Positions 1 through 9,693 are shown, counted from the first letter of the stretch. The stretch is DNA of 64,000 nt from Aequoribacter fuscus (GCF_009910365.1 NZ_CP036423.1:1426001-1490000), one strand, 5' to 3'. Translations and numbers: made by a program. The notes: generated by a model from the letters alone, not told the origin.

Positions 1-1260
1 TGCGATGGCGTCGCAGAAATCCAAAAATTAAACCTAGATCTCAAGGCGCTAACGTTGGGCGTGGTCGGTCCTGACGCGGAACCGGACACTATCGCGTATC
101 AAGCCTTGCTGGACGCCCCAGAATATTCCGTTGATCATGATTCTCAGTCCTACGGTGACACCTGTGCCATTTTATGGACCTCCGGTACTACGGGGCGCTC
201 GAAAGGTGTTATGCAACCTTACAACGCGTGGGTGCACGCGATTGTGAATGGTGCGAGCAAGCAGTATCAGTCGCGAGACGGTGACATCATTTACAACGTG
301 CTACCTTTGTTCAATGCTGGGGGTTGGATTACCGCTGTCTTAAGAGCGTTGCTTGAAGGTATTACCGTCGTCATCGAACAGCGTTTCTCCGTGACTCAGT
401 TTTGGGATCGCATCGCTCATTTTGGTGCGACTCAGACGTTCGCTTTGGGCGCTATGGGCACGTTTTTACTGAATGAGCCCGAGAAGCCCGACGATGCGGC
501 AACGCCACTGCGCGAAGCTCAAATTGTGCCCTTGGCGCCCGATCTTTGGCCGGTATTCTCAAAGCGGTTTGGGGTTCGGTTAATACGAGGGGGGCTGGGG
601 CAAAGTGAATGCATGCGCGTGCTGAGCCAAGTAGAAAATCGCGATGATGTGCCAGTCTATGCCCTAGGGTTTCCAGATCGTCGTGCACCCGTGACTTTAC
701 TGGATGATGACGGCAATGAAGTGCCGGTGGGTGAGGTTGGGGAAATTGCGATCAAGCCTCTAGAACCCTATTTGATTTTTAATGGTTATTTTGATGATCC
801 AGAGGCTACGCAGAACGCCTTCAAAGGCGACTGGTATTGCACCGGGGATGTCGGTCGGCAAGACCCTAAGACAGGTGCGTTCTTCTATGTTGATCGAAAA
901 CGCGATGCGGTTCGTTTTGGTGGGCGCAATATCTCTACGCTTGAGGTGGAAAGCGTTGCTCGACGGTTTCGCGGCATTACCGATGTCGCAGCGTATGGCA
1001 TTTCGCATCCCGATGTGCCTGAAGAGCAAGAATTAGCGTTGGCCATTGTTGTGGCCGCAGGGGAAAGCCTAGATTTCGAGGCGTTGTGCGGGTTCTTGAA
1101 CCAAAATGCGCCGTATTATTTTGTGCCGAGATACATCCGGATTGTCGCTTCCCTACCGTATACACCCACTAACAAAGTTCAAAAATTTCAGCTGCGAGAT
1201 GATGGCGTTACCTCAGACACTTGGGATCTGACGGAATCGGGGTATACTGTGAAACGATAG
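1..1260 (+). CDS. AMP-dependent acyl-CoA synthetase (5' end outside window)
   Basis: The frame is open from the first base, so this is the C-terminal part of a longer adenylate-forming enzyme (usual length about 500-550 residues; about 419 are visible). It should activate a carboxylic acid to acyl-AMP and then acyl-CoA. The P-loop-like signature TSGTTGRSKGV is present, as are YCTGDVGRQD and DRKRDAVRFGGRNIS in the hinge region, and the C-terminal PTNKVQKFQL with the conserved adenylation lysine. The substrate cannot be read from sequence. It lies 43 bp upstream of a TonB-dependent receptor on the same strand, which suggests uptake and activation of one compound, but that link is inference. Confidence 0.9.
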   Translation, partial: CDGVAEIQKLNLDLKALTLGVVGPDAEPDTIAYQALLDAPEYSVDHDSQSYGDTCAILWTSGTTGRSKGVMQPYNAWVHAIVNGASKQYQSRDGDIIYNVLPLFNAGGWITAVLRALLEGITVVIEQRFSVTQFWDRIAHFGATQTFALGAMGTFLLNEPEKPDDAATPLREAQIVPLAPDLWPVFSKRFGVRLIRGGLGQSECMRVLSQVENRDDVPVYALGFPDRRAPVTLLDDDGNEVPVGEVGEIAIKPLEPYLIFNGYFDDPEATQNAFKGDWYCTGDVGRQDPKTGAFFYVDRKRDAVRFGGRNISTLEVESVARRFRGITDVAAYGISHPDVPEEQELALAIVVAAGESLDFEALCGFLNQNAPYYFVPRYIRIVASLPYTPTNKVQKFQLRDDGVTSDTWDLTESGYTVKR

Positions 1261-1303
1261 AGCAGGAATCCAGTAATAATAAAAACCACTTGGGAGAGAG
1301 CTT

Positions 1304-3859
1304 ATGAAACCTTCAACAACGACATCTAAGTCGCTTATGACCCTTGCCCTGGGCGCCATTGGTGCAACTGCGGGCTGGTCGGGAATGACACACGCCGATA
1401 ACGTGCTAATGGAAGAGGTGATTGTTACTGCGCAAAAACGCGAAGAGAGCAATCAGAACGTTCCGCTGACGATTACCGCACTGACCGCGGAAGCCATCGA
1501 GAAACGCGGTATTCAAAACGCACACGATATCATGCTGCAAACGCCGGGCATGGGTGGGTTTGAATCGCCGGGGTCGAAAGGCACCATTGCGGTATCACTG
1601 CGCGGCGTGACGGCGGGACAGCCTGCAAACTTGTCGGTTGACCCAGCGATTGGCATGTACATTGACGGCGTGTTCTTGGGCAAGCAGTTGGCCTCGGCAC
1701 TAGACTTAGCCGAAGTCGAGCGCATCGAGATCTTAAGGGGCCCTCAGGGGACACTGTACGGCCGTAACGCGATTGGTGGCGCCATTAACTTTATTTCTAA
1801 AAAGCCTACCGGCGAGTTTGATATGAAGGTTAAGGCGGGCTTTGGCAACTACGGGTCGCAGCACTACAAGGTTGTCATGAACCTGCCCGCGGTGGGCGAG
1901 GTGGGTCAAGGCATTGGCCAGCTGTCGACGAATTTAGTGTATCAAGACCGCCAACGAGATCCCCTTTACGACGATGTTGACCCCAATAAGCCAGGCTACA
2001 ACGATCAGAATCGCTCAGCATGGCGCTTTGCTGCAAAGTTAGATGTGAGTGAGCGCTTTAGCGCCGAATACACCTACGACCATTCCGAGCTTGATGAACT
2101 GAACAATCTCGAGCGTATCGTGGGCTTTAATCCACTCGATCCGTTTGGCAATGTGCCTGTCATTGGTACCTTGAAGGGCGTTTTACAGGGTGCTCAGTTT
2201 TGGGCGACCAACCCCGCCGCAGATCCTTTGATCGCATCGCGTTGGATACCGTCTCTACAAGCGACCATTGCGGCCTACGAGCAAGCAGACGCGATAGGTA
2301 ATGGTCGCGCAAGTAAGGGGGCCTCGGACGTGACACCAGTTACGGTGGCCGAGGGTGATGGTCACGCGCTAACCTTGACCTGGGATTTTGACGATTTCCA
2401 AATCAAATCGATTACGGCTCAACGAGAGATCGAGCAGTATGTGGGTGGTGACTTAGAGGATCTTGATAGCCGTCTCGATGCCAACGGTATTGGTGCTTAC
2501 GGTGATTTGGTGCATCTGACGCTTGCCGATATTTATGGCGGGACTGTCGCCGCAACGGCGGGTTTGTTTGGACCAGGCACTCCGGGCGTCGCGTTTGGAT
2601 CGGCCTTTAGTCAGGCGGTCTGGGATGGTATCGACGCTTTTGGCGCTAACCAAAGTAAGCAAGACACTTACAGTGAGTACGAGCAGTTTAGCCAAGAATT
2701 CCAAATTGTCGGTACGAATGATTTGGTCGACTACGCTGCTGGTATTTACTACTTTGAAGACGAAAGTAACTACACCCGTTATGCGGTGTTTGCGGCACCG
2801 TTGGCCGGCAACGGATCTCAGATTTACCGGTTAGAAACTGAGGCCTGGGCGGCTTACGGTCAAATGACCTTCCGTCCCAGCGAGAATAGCCCCTTCGCGG
2901 TAACGCTTGGAGTGCGCTACACCGAGGAGGATAAGAGCGTTATGTGGGATTACCCAGCCTACTCAACGCCCTTTGCACCCGTCCCTGGGCGCTTTGCCAC
3001 CGACTCTGAGAGTTATGATGACATCAGCTATAGCCTTTCGGTGGCGTATCAGCCGTCGGATGATCTCAATCTGTATGGTCGGTACGCGACGGGCTATCGT
3101 TCGGGGGGCTTTAACGGTGAAATGTTTGGCTCAAACCCATTCTTCGAAGAAAAGGTCAATTCGTGGGAACTGGGTGTGAAAAGCACCTTGCTTGACGGTC
3201 GAGTTCGAGCCAATGCGTCGGTGTACGGCTATGTGTGGGAAGATATTCAAACGGCCAAAATCGAAACTGATAACGGCACGGCAACGTCGGGCTTAGTGAA
3301 TGCCGGTGAGGCGGATCGTTGGGGTGGAGAACTCGAACTGATGGGTGCGGTCAGTGACAGCATGGTCGTAGGCTTCAACTACAGCTACATTAACGGTGAC
3401 TTCGAGGAATTTCCGGACTTGTGCGGTGTGGATCCGACAATACCTTGCCTAGATGGGACTGCTAATGCGGTTCGGTCCAACTCGCCGGGTAACCAGTACA
3501 GCGCGTTCACTGATATCACCCTAGCGCGCCTTGGCAATGGTGAAATCTCTGCGTTCATCAACGTGGCTTATTCAGAAGCCACTCCCGAGAATGCCTTGTG
3601 GTCGAACTTGGTGGCAAACGATGTGTTCCCAAGAGAAAACCCCGCGCAAATTATGGATCAGCGAACTCTGGTTGATGCTCAGATCGCCTGGCGTGATATC
3701 GCCATTGGTGACGGTATGCTGACTGTGACCTTGTGGGGTAAAAACTTGCTAGACGATGATTATCCTAATTATTCGATCAACTTTGGAGCGCTAAACTTTA
3801 TCACTGAGCAGTATGGTGATCCGGCGACGTACGGCGTGGATTTTACTTACGAGTTCTAG
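1304..3859 (+). CDS. TonB-dependent outer-membrane receptor
   Basis: An 851-residue outer-membrane transporter driven by TonB. It has a signal peptide ending near the ADN of residues 31-33, then a TonB-box-like EEVIVTAQKREE and a plug domain with LRGPQGTLYGRNAIGGAINF (about residues 145-165). A long beta-barrel follows and ends in the terminal aromatic residue YEF expected for BAM-dependent insertion. GGGAGAG sits ahead of the ATG. The plug style resembles receptors from sphingomonads and marine gammaproteobacteria that sit near aromatic or steroid catabolic genes; the ligand is unknown. It follows the acyl-CoA synthetase in the same direction and ends in an intrinsic terminator. Confidence 0.95.
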   Translation: MKPSTTTSKSLMTLALGAIGATAGWSGMTHADNVLMEEVIVTAQKREESNQNVPLTITALTAEAIEKRGIQNAHDIMLQTPGMGGFESPGSKGTIAVSLRGVTAGQPANLSVDPAIGMYIDGVFLGKQLASALDLAEVERIEILRGPQGTLYGRNAIGGAINFISKKPTGEFDMKVKAGFGNYGSQHYKVVMNLPAVGEVGQGIGQLSTNLVYQDRQRDPLYDDVDPNKPGYNDQNRSAWRFAAKLDVSERFSAEYTYDHSELDELNNLERIVGFNPLDPFGNVPVIGTLKGVLQGAQFWATNPAADPLIASRWIPSLQATIAAYEQADAIGNGRASKGASDVTPVTVAEGDGHALTLTWDFDDFQIKSITAQREIEQYVGGDLEDLDSRLDANGIGAYGDLVHLTLADIYGGTVAATAGLFGPGTPGVAFGSAFSQAVWDGIDAFGANQSKQDTYSEYEQFSQEFQIVGTNDLVDYAAGIYYFEDESNYTRYAVFAAPLAGNGSQIYRLETEAWAAYGQMTFRPSENSPFAVTLGVRYTEEDKSVMWDYPAYSTPFAPVPGRFATDSESYDDISYSLSVAYQPSDDLNLYGRYATGYRSGGFNGEMFGSNPFFEEKVNSWELGVKSTLLDGRVRANASVYGYVWEDIQTAKIETDNGTATSGLVNAGEADRWGGELELMGAVSDSMVVGFNYSYINGDFEEFPDLCGVDPTIPCLDGTANAVRSNSPGNQYSAFTDITLARLGNGEISAFINVAYSEATPENALWSNLVANDVFPRENPAQIMDQRTLVDAQIAWRDIAIGDGMLTVTLWGKNLLDDDYPNYSINFGALNFITEQYGDPATYGVDFTYEF

Positions 3860-3878
3860 TGCACCGAAAGCGACGTGA

Positions 3879-3906
3879 AAGCCCGGGCATGTCCCGGGCT
3901 TTTTTT
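3879..3906 (+). terminator. Intrinsic terminator after the TonB receptor
   Basis: Stem AAGCCCGGG / CCCGGGCTT with loop CATGT, followed by a run of seven T. It lies 20 bp after the receptor stop and faces the end of the universal stress protein gene, so it separates convergent genes. On the minus strand the T tract is short, so it is mainly a plus-strand terminator. Confidence 0.9.
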
Positions 3907-3935
3907 GCGTGCGTATGAATCTCGATGCGCTGGAT

Positions 3936-4811
3936 TTATCGAAGCAGTAGCGCGGGCACGGTGGCTGAGCGCAACAGGTCAGCCGTTCTACTGCCAAACA
4001 AGAGGCTTCGTAAAGGTGAGTGGCTATACGCTCCCATGATCAATAGATCGATCTTGCGCTCAGCGATTTCATTCGCGATGACCGTTTCAGGGTCGCCTTG
4101 AATAATCTGTGAAGTCACTGGGTAGCCGCGCTTTTCAAGTTTGTTTTTGGCCCATGTTAGCTGCTCTTGGTTGGCGCGATTGTCTTTACCGGCTATGACA
4201 ATATGCATGCTTAAGTTCCTCAGCGATGTGTTGTTCGCCAGCCACCGAATACCTTGCTTGCATCGAGAGCTACCATCGAAGGCAAACAGCGCACGCGAGG
4301 GCTCGGTATAGATATCGGTCACTGTGAGGATGGGTTGTTGTAGTGCTCGTACGACGCGTTCTAAGTTGCGTCCTAAATCTCGATGAGTCATTTCTGCAGA
4401 GCGCCCACGGCGGCCCATGACAAACACGCTTGTGAGGTCTTGCTCTGTTGATAAAGCCTCTTCAAGATCACCTAATCGTTGCTTGATATCGATCGATTGA
4501 TTGGATGTTCCCGCGAGTGTGCTTTGTAGATTCGCCAGAAATTCGCGTCCCGCTTCACGCTTCTGGCGGGTGCGCTGTTCGTCTTCAAGGCTTAAGTCTG
4601 CGAGCAAATGCTCTTGCGCATCGATGCCAATGGCTCCGCTATGGTCATCTGACTTGCTGGCACGTTCTGGGTGTCGATCAACCACGTGCAATAGCTCTAA
4701 GGGTAGGGTCAGCTGATTGGCCAGCCATTGTCCGTAGCGGGCCACAGTTTCTGAGAAGTGTGAGCGGTCTACCGCAGCGATGATTTTGCGATTGGCGTTT
4801 GTCGGGTTCAT
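3936..4811 (-). CDS. Tandem universal stress protein (UspA x2)
   Basis: A protein of about 291 residues with two Usp domains. The N-terminal half starts KIIAAVDRSHFSETVARYGQWLA; the C-terminal half ends with the nucleotide-binding-type pattern DLLIMGAYSHSPLRSLLFGSRTADLLRSA. The ATG at 4811 was chosen because it lies 2 nt past the stop of the upstream SulP gene and begins MNPTNANRKI; an upstream in-frame start would lie inside SulP. Linkage to SulP indicates one transcript. Tandem Usp proteins are cytosolic and bind ATP or other ligands; a role in regulating the transporter is only inferred from position. Confidence 0.88.
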   Translation of the reverse strand: MNPTNANRKIIAAVDRSHFSETVARYGQWLANQLTLPLELLHVVDRHPERASKSDDHSGAIGIDAQEHLLADLSLEDEQRTRQKREAGREFLANLQSTLAGTSNQSIDIKQRLGDLEEALSTEQDLTSVFVMGRRGRSAEMTHRDLGRNLERVVRALQQPILTVTDIYTEPSRALFAFDGSSRCKQGIRWLANNTSLRNLSMHIVIAGKDNRANQEQLTWAKNKLEKRGYPVTSQIIQGDPETVIANEIAERKIDLLIMGAYSHSPLRSLLFGSRTADLLRSATVPALLLR

Positions 4812-4813
4812 AG

Positions 4814-6286
4814 CTAGTGTCCTACACTCCATTCCACATCGTCTTTGTCGTGTAGCGCGAACTTATCAACGAGTGTGGCGCTGGCCTCGTTAAGCCCTAC
4901 GACTTCGACGTTAGTACCCTCACGACGGAATTTCATGACCACTTTGTCCAGAGCGCTGATAGCAGTAATGTCCCAAAAATGGGCTTTGCTGACATCGACA
5001 ACCACGGTGTCGATCACTTCTCTAAAATCGAACTGATCCACAAAACGATCCGCCGAAGCAAAAAACACCTGGCCCGTGATTTGGTAACGTCGGATCCGTC
5101 CTTCATTCTCAGCCGCGGATCGTACCAGCAAAATTTGGCCGACTTTCTGAGCGAAGAAAATACCTGAGAGAAGAACGCCGGTAATAACGCCCATGGCAAG
5201 ATCGTGCGAGCTGACCGTCACGGCAACAGTCGCTAGCATCACGACCGATGAACTTTTTGGATGTACTTTAATATCGCGAAACGATTGCCAGTTCATGGTG
5301 CCGATAGAGACCATAATCATGACAGCAACCAGCGCCGCCATTGGGATTTTGGCGACCCAATCACCGGCCAGCACCAGCAGCGTAATAAGAAAAACGCCCG
5401 CCGCTAGGGTCGACAAACGACCGCGCCCGCCCGACTTAATGTTGATGATGGATTGCCCAATCATGGCACAACCGGCCATGCCACCGAACAAGCCGGCGAC
5501 GATATTGGCCGAGCCCTGACCAATACATTCGCGGTTTTTATCGCTGGTGGTATCGGTTAAATCGTCGACGATAGAAGCGGTAAGCAGTGATTCAAGTAAG
5601 CCGACCATTGCCATTGTGGCCGATATCGGAAAGATAATACCCAGGGTTTCCCAGGTGAGAGGCATATCTGGCAGCAAGAATAGGGGTAGGCTGTCGGGAA
5701 GTTCGCCCAGATCGCCAACGGTTCGAATATCGAGACCCAGTGTCATGGATACAATGGTCAGTGCGACAATAGCAACGAGTGGTGAGGGAACGGCCTTGGT
5801 GAGGTAGGGGAACAAGTAAATGATACCGAGTCCCGCTGCGGTCATAGCGTAAACATGCCAGCTTACCCCGGTGAGTTCGGGTAATTGCGCCATAAAAATG
5901 AGTATCGCCAGGGCATTCACGAAGCCGGTGATCACCGAACGTGAGACAAACTTCATTAGAGTGCCCAAACGAACCCAGCCAGCGAGAATTTGAAGCACGC
6001 CGGTAAGTATTGTTGCGGCTAGCAGGTACTGCAGACCGTGTTCTTTAACGAGGCCTATCATCAGCAGTGCCATTGCCGCGGTGGCCGCGGATATCATGCC
6101 GGGCCTGCCGCCCATAAAAGCGGTGACCACAGCGATACAAAACGAGGCGTATAGGCCCACTTTGGGATCAACGCCTGCGATGATGGAGAAAGCGATGGCT
6201 TCAGGGATTAAAGCCAAGGCCACAACGAGGCCTGCCAATAAATCGCTGCGAATATTGGCAAACCAATCTTGTTTTAGGGAACTCAA
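4814..6286 (-). CDS. SulP family anion transporter with STAS domain
   Basis: A 490-residue inner-membrane protein. It has about 10-12 hydrophobic segments beginning [19 protein letters not shown], the SulP signature around residues 12-35, and a C-terminal cytoplasmic STAS domain from about residue 395 ([13 protein letters not shown] ... [22 protein letters not shown]). Family members carry sulfate, bicarbonate or other anions by proton or sodium coupling. The substrate is not decided by sequence; marine short SulP proteins are often sodium-bicarbonate transporters, but no carbonic anhydrase gene adjoins. Co-transcribed with the Usp gene. Confidence 0.93.
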   Translation of the reverse strand: MSSLKQDWFANIRSDLLAGLVVALALIPEAIAFSIIAGVDPKVGLYASFCIAVVTAFMGGRPGMISAATAAMALLMIGLVKEHGLQYLLAATILTGVLQILAGWVRLGTLMKFVSRSVITGFVNALAILIFMAQLPELTGVSWHVYAMTAAGLGIIYLFPYLTKAVPSPLVAIVALTIVSMTLGLDIRTVGDLGELPDSLPLFLLPDMPLTWETLGIIFPISATMAMVGLLESLLTASIVDDLTDTTSDKNRECIGQGSANIVAGLFGGMAGCAMIGQSIINIKSGGRGRLSTLAAGVFLITLLVLAGDWVAKIPMAALVAVMIMVSIGTMNWQSFRDIKVHPKSSSVVMLATVAVTVSSHDLAMGVITGVLLSGIFFAQKVGQILLVRSAAENEGRIRRYQITGQVFFASADRFVDQFDFREVIDTVVVDVSKAHFWDITAISALDKVVMKFRREGTNVEVVGLNEASATLVDKFALHDKDDVEWSVGH

Positions 6287-6466
6287 TGAAACAACCTTTT
6301 GATGTAAGTGCGTGCCGGCTTTCGTTACTCAGAGAGCGGGCATAGAGTGCTAAGGTAATACCTAGCGGGAAGGCGCGCACTCTAACAGCAAGGCTTGGTG
6401 GCTTCAAGTTAAGGGGGTATTTTCTGTAAAAGGCGTTACAATATTGCGACAGTAAAGGAGGTCGAC

Positions 6467-6643
6467 ATGTCGCCCACAGCAAAAATGATCGGTTTGGTTC
6501 TATCCGCGGTTATGTTCGCGTTTTCCGCGTATATGTACACCCAGACAGGCGACTGGGTGAGCGCTGTTTTTGCGTTAGGTTCCGTGGGTTACGGTCTGTT
6601 CTTTATTGGCGACACGGTTAACCGATTACGCAAAGGTGACTGA
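6467..6643 (+). CDS. Small membrane protein, 58 residues, function unknown
   Basis: A short gene with a strong ribosome binding site (AAAGGAGG, 5-8 nt before ATG). The product begins MSPTAKMIGLVLSAVMFAFS, has two hydrophobic helices (about residues 7-24 and 31-48) and ends in a basic tail NRLRKGD. It lies between the divergent SulP start and the convergent sodium symporter, in its own transcription unit. I do not recognise a named family. The good Shine-Dalgarno sequence and two clean helices support a real small inner-membrane protein rather than a chance frame. Confidence 0.75.
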   Translation: MSPTAKMIGLVLSAVMFAFSAYMYTQTGDWVSAVFALGSVGYGLFFIGDTVNRLRKGD

Positions 6644-6675
6644 TATTGCCACGGCCATGAGAGACAGGCTCGAGC

Positions 6676-8022
6676 TTACAGGCTTTGGTAAAAGATACCT
6701 AAAATGATCAGCGGGCAAACAATTCGAACGTAGTTTGGCCAGATCTTCCAGAACACGCTCGACTCTGCGTTGGGGTCATTCTTCTTAAGCTCTTGCAGCA
6801 GTGTATTGCGGTGCCAGAGCCAGCCAGCATAGATGCAGAACATAAAGCCCAATAGAGGTTGGCTGTAGCGGGTGGTGACCGTGATGACCAAGCCAAACAG
6901 CCAATCAAAATTCAAAATAATGGTGGTGCTGATGGCGCCGATCACAATGCCGATCACCCAGGTGACTTTAGAGCGCGCTAACTCAGTATTCTCGACCGTG
7001 TAGGCGACAGGTACTTCTAACATTGAGATTGATGACGTCAGTGCGGCGATGCTCATCAAAAAGAAGAACGCTAGTGCGACCAGCGTCCCAGTGCTGCCCA
7101 TGGTGTCGAACAGGGCCGGTAGCACGGTAAAGATTAATGTGTCTTCTGAGAGTAGGGCGCCGTTATCCGTGAAAATAGCGACGCCGTTGTGTTGTGCGAC
7201 GTACATGGCGGGCAACACTAAAAAACCCGCTAATACCGCGATAGAGACGTCGCTTAGAGTGACCCAACCGCCCAGCGACGGAAGGTGCTCGTCATCGCTG
7301 ATATAGGACCCGTAGATCAACATGGTACCCACGCCCAAGGAAAGCGAGAAAAACGCCGCCCCCAATGCTTTTATGACCAAATCGGGTGATACCGCTTTAG
7401 AGAAGTCGGGCAGCAAGTAAACGCGTAAACCCTCGGTGGCGCCCGGCAATGTCAATACGTAGAGTGTTAGGCCCACGAGTGAGAGCAGAAGCATTGGCAT
7501 GAGCCGTTCGGACCAGCGTTCGATCCCGCCGTGCACGCCTTGGGTAATGATGCCGATTGTCAGCACCATAAAGACGCTCATCAATCCAATGTTGCGCGCC
7601 GTTGAGAAACTCTCTAGCCACAGCGCGGCGTCCCCGAAACCGACCAGTTTTAGAAGCGCAGCGAGCCCAAAGCCGATCATCCATCCAGCGACAATGGCAT
7701 AGAAACTTAGGATCAGCGAAGCCACAATTAACCCTGCGAGACCTACGCCATGGCCCAACATAGCAGTGGGGCGGTTCGGCGCAATTTGCTCGAGCGCTTT
7801 AGAGGCATTGGCGTGAGCGTGGCGGCCGATAATAAGCTCCGCCATCAGGGCGGGATACGCCAGGCAAAAGGCTAATATTAAGTAGACGATTAAAAAGGCC
7901 GCGCCCCCGTTACTGGCCGCTTGCGTTGGGAATCCCCAAATATTCCCAAGCCCTACAGCACTGCCTGCCGCCGCCATAATGAAACCGATACGAGAGTTAA
8001 ATTGTCCGCGCGCTGCAGCCAT
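6676..8022 (-). CDS. Sodium-dependent transporter, NSS/SLC6 (SNF) family
   Basis: A 448-residue, 11-12 helix transporter. Helix 1 carries the NSS fingerprint GSAVGLGNIWGFPTQAASNGG (first and second sodium-site region), close to the LeuT group. NSS proteins couple sodium entry to import of amino acids or other small amines. The C-terminus (KIWPNYVRIVCPLIILGIFYQSL) is the usual last helix. It is a single gene, convergent with the 58-residue membrane protein and divergent from tRNA-Leu. Substrate unknown, amino acid most likely from family knowledge. Confidence 0.93.
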   Translation of the reverse strand: MAAARGQFNSRIGFIMAAAGSAVGLGNIWGFPTQAASNGGAAFLIVYLILAFCLAYPALMAELIIGRHAHANASKALEQIAPNRPTAMLGHGVGLAGLIVASLILSFYAIVAGWMIGFGLAALLKLVGFGDAALWLESFSTARNIGLMSVFMVLTIGIITQGVHGGIERWSERLMPMLLLSLVGLTLYVLTLPGATEGLRVYLLPDFSKAVSPDLVIKALGAAFFSLSLGVGTMLIYGSYISDDEHLPSLGGWVTLSDVSIAVLAGFLVLPAMYVAQHNGVAIFTDNGALLSEDTLIFTVLPALFDTMGSTGTLVALAFFFLMSIAALTSSISMLEVPVAYTVENTELARSKVTWVIGIVIGAISTTIILNFDWLFGLVITVTTRYSQPLLGFMFCIYAGWLWHRNTLLQELKKNDPNAESSVFWKIWPNYVRIVCPLIILGIFYQSL

Positions 8023-8097
8023 GGGGTTCTCCTTATTTGATGTGGCGAGTGTACCACGACCCGAACTAAGAAAAAGCCCGATAAAAATGTGATTCGC

Positions 8098-8128
8098 TTG
8101 CCAAAAATCCCCAAGGCTGTGCTATTAT
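8098..8128 (+). promoter_or_regulatory. Promoter of tRNA-Leu
   Basis: TTGCCA at 8098-8103 and TATTAT at 8123-8128 with a 19-nt spacer; the -10 is preceded by TGC, an extended -10. A GC-rich discriminator (GCGCGCC) follows, as in stringently controlled stable-RNA promoters. The start should fall about 7-10 nt before the mature tRNA. Confidence 0.6.
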
Positions 8129-8141
8129 GCGCGCCTTCGCT

Positions 8142-8228
8142 GCCCGGGTGGTGAAATTGGTAGACACAAGGGACTTAAAATCCCTCGCTGGCAACAGCGT
8201 GCCGGTTCAAGTCCGGCCCCGGGCACCA
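8142..8228 (+). tRNA. tRNA-Leu (anticodon TAA)
   Basis: An 87-nt class II tRNA. Acceptor stem GCCCGGG / CCCGGGC with encoded ACCA; anticodon arm AGGGA-CTTAAAA-TCCCT gives anticodon TAA; the long variable arm is CGCTGGCAACAGCG-like and the T arm reads GCCGGTTCAAGTCCGGC. The 3' end is followed directly by the palindromic repeat modules described separately. Confidence 0.97.
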
Positions 8229-8369
8229 TCTCCTTTTTAATTTATTGTTTTATGCTTTTGGCTGCGGCAAAGCCTTGCCAAAACCAGCCGGACTAAGCCG
8301 GCCGCTCAGCACAGCTGAGCGTCGTTCACAGGCTCGCCGCGTTGCGGCTCGAATTCCCTGTTCACCCAG
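8217..8369 (+). repeat. tRNA-3'-end/palindrome module, copy 1
   Basis: First of two tandem units of about 154 bp. It starts in the tRNA-Leu 3' end (CCCCGGGCACCATCT), has a variable stretch of about 55 nt, then a conserved block from 8287. The block holds the palindromes GCCGGACTAAGCCGGC, CGCTCAGC-ACA-GCTGAGCG (8-bp stem) and GCCGC-GTT-GCGGC. It ends in GGCTCGAATTCC, which mimics a tRNA T arm, followed by GTTCACCCAG. Short frames crossing it are artefacts of the repeat. Confidence 0.8.
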
Positions 8370-8512
8370 CCCCGGGCACCATCTTCTGTTTATTTTCTTT
8401 AGTAACAGATTTGCCATCGGCATACGCCTCGTCAAATCTGGCCGGACTAAGCCGGCCGCTCAGCGCAGCTGAGCGTCGTTCACAGCCTCGCCGCGTTGCG
8501 GCTCGCGAATTA
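8370..8512 (+). repeat. tRNA-3'-end/palindrome module, copy 2
   Basis: Second unit, starting with a repeat of the tRNA-Leu acceptor end (CCCCGGGCACCATCT, 8370-8384), then about 55 variable nt, then the conserved block from 8441. That block matches copy 1 except for a few bases (stem-loop CGCTCAGC-GCA-GCTGAGCG has a changed loop but an intact stem). It runs up to the fbp stop codon. The constant palindromes with a divergent middle suggest selection on structure or two separate insertions rather than a fresh tandem duplication. Confidence 0.8.
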
Positions 8513-9514
8513 CTCGGAAAGAAAGTCCTCGAGCTTGTCCACCATATTGGCCGAGCCCACAAAGAAGGGGACACGCTGATGCAGTTCAGTTGGCCTAATG
8601 TCCAAGATGCGCTGACCCGCGCCCGCAATGGCCTTACCACCGGCTTGTTCGGCGAGAAAAGCGATGGGATTGCACTCGTACAGCAAGCGCAGCTTGCCAT
8701 TGGGGTAACGGCTGGAGCTCGGGTACATATAGATACCGCCGGTGATCAAGTTGCGGTGGAAGTCTGACACCAAAGAGCCGATGTAGCGGGACGTATAAGG
8801 GCGGTTAGTTTCTGCGTTTTCTTCCTGGCAGTATTTGATGTACTTTTTGACGCCCTGCGGAAAGCGAACGTAGTTGCCCTCGTTAACAGAGTACGTTTTG
8901 CCTGAAGTCGGGGTCGTCATTTTGGGGTGTGATAAATAAAACACACCCAAACTAGGGTCGAAGGTGAATCCGTTCACACCGTTGCCCGTGGAATAGACCA
9001 TCATGGTCGATGAGCCATAAATAATGTAACCCGCAGCTACTTGGTCTTTACCGGGCTGGCAAAAGTCTTCCAGGGTAACGGGCGAGCCTACGGGTGAAAC
9101 ACGGCGATAGATCGAGAAGATCGTACCGACAGAGACGTTCACATCAATGTTAGATGAGCCGTCCAGAGGGTCCATCAACACCACGTAATCGGCGTCTTTG
9201 TTGTGGCCCTCGTCGAAGGTCACGTAGTTGTCTTCTTCTTCGGAGGCTATGCCGCAGGCCACACCGCGTGCTGCGAGTGCGGTTTTGAATTTGTCGTTGG
9301 CGAAGACATCCAGTTTTTGCTGCTGTTCGCCTTGCGCGTTTTCGTTGCCTGCCGCGCCAACAATGTCGACTAAGCCCGCCTTGTTAATTTCGCGGTTGAC
9401 TACTTTGGCGGCCAAGCGAAGCGACGAGAACAAAGAGGTCAAGGCACCGGTCGCCTCTGGATATTCGGCTTGGCTTTCGATGATGAATTCGCCCAGAGTA
9501 ATCGGTGTTTGCAT
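8510..9514 (-). CDS. fbp: Fructose-1,6-bisphosphatase, class I
   Basis: 334 residues, the normal length. It removes the 1-phosphate of fructose 1,6-bisphosphate in gluconeogenesis. Visible metal-site motifs: ASEEEDN (about 95-101) and the lithium-sensitive phosphatase motif [24 protein letters not shown] (about 115-138). Substrate-site residues lie in [20 protein letters not shown], and GGIYMYPSS and [20 protein letters not shown] follow. Monocistronic and convergent with tRNA-Leu; its stop codon touches the end of the second palindromic module. Confidence 0.97.
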   Translation of the reverse strand: MQTPITLGEFIIESQAEYPEATGALTSLFSSLRLAAKVVNREINKAGLVDIVGAAGNENAQGEQQQKLDVFANDKFKTALAARGVACGIASEEEDNYVTFDEGHNKDADYVVLMDPLDGSSNIDVNVSVGTIFSIYRRVSPVGSPVTLEDFCQPGKDQVAAGYIIYGSSTMMVYSTGNGVNGFTFDPSLGVFYLSHPKMTTPTSGKTYSVNEGNYVRFPQGVKKYIKYCQEENAETNRPYTSRYIGSLVSDFHRNLITGGIYMYPSSSRYPNGKLRLLYECNPIAFLAEQAGGKAIAGAGQRILDIRPTELHQRVPFFVGSANMVDKLEDFLSE

Positions 9515-9693
9515 GTTGTCCTCGCCGTCAGTGAAATCCTGTCTGCCATTGTACCCCTAAAACGCTGCAGAGACTCGCTGTGTGAACAAATCGTAAGCTG
9601 GTTATGAGCTAAGGTTTGATTCGAAGCAATATGTCCGGGCTACGCTCACGCCACTTGATCGATAGACGTCGTTGGGTTGCGGTTACAAGACTC

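Noticed and set aside
8245-8767. Short frames over the repeats after tRNA-Leu and into fbp
   Set aside because: They arise from the palindromic modules and from the antisense of fbp. No ribosome site or family support.
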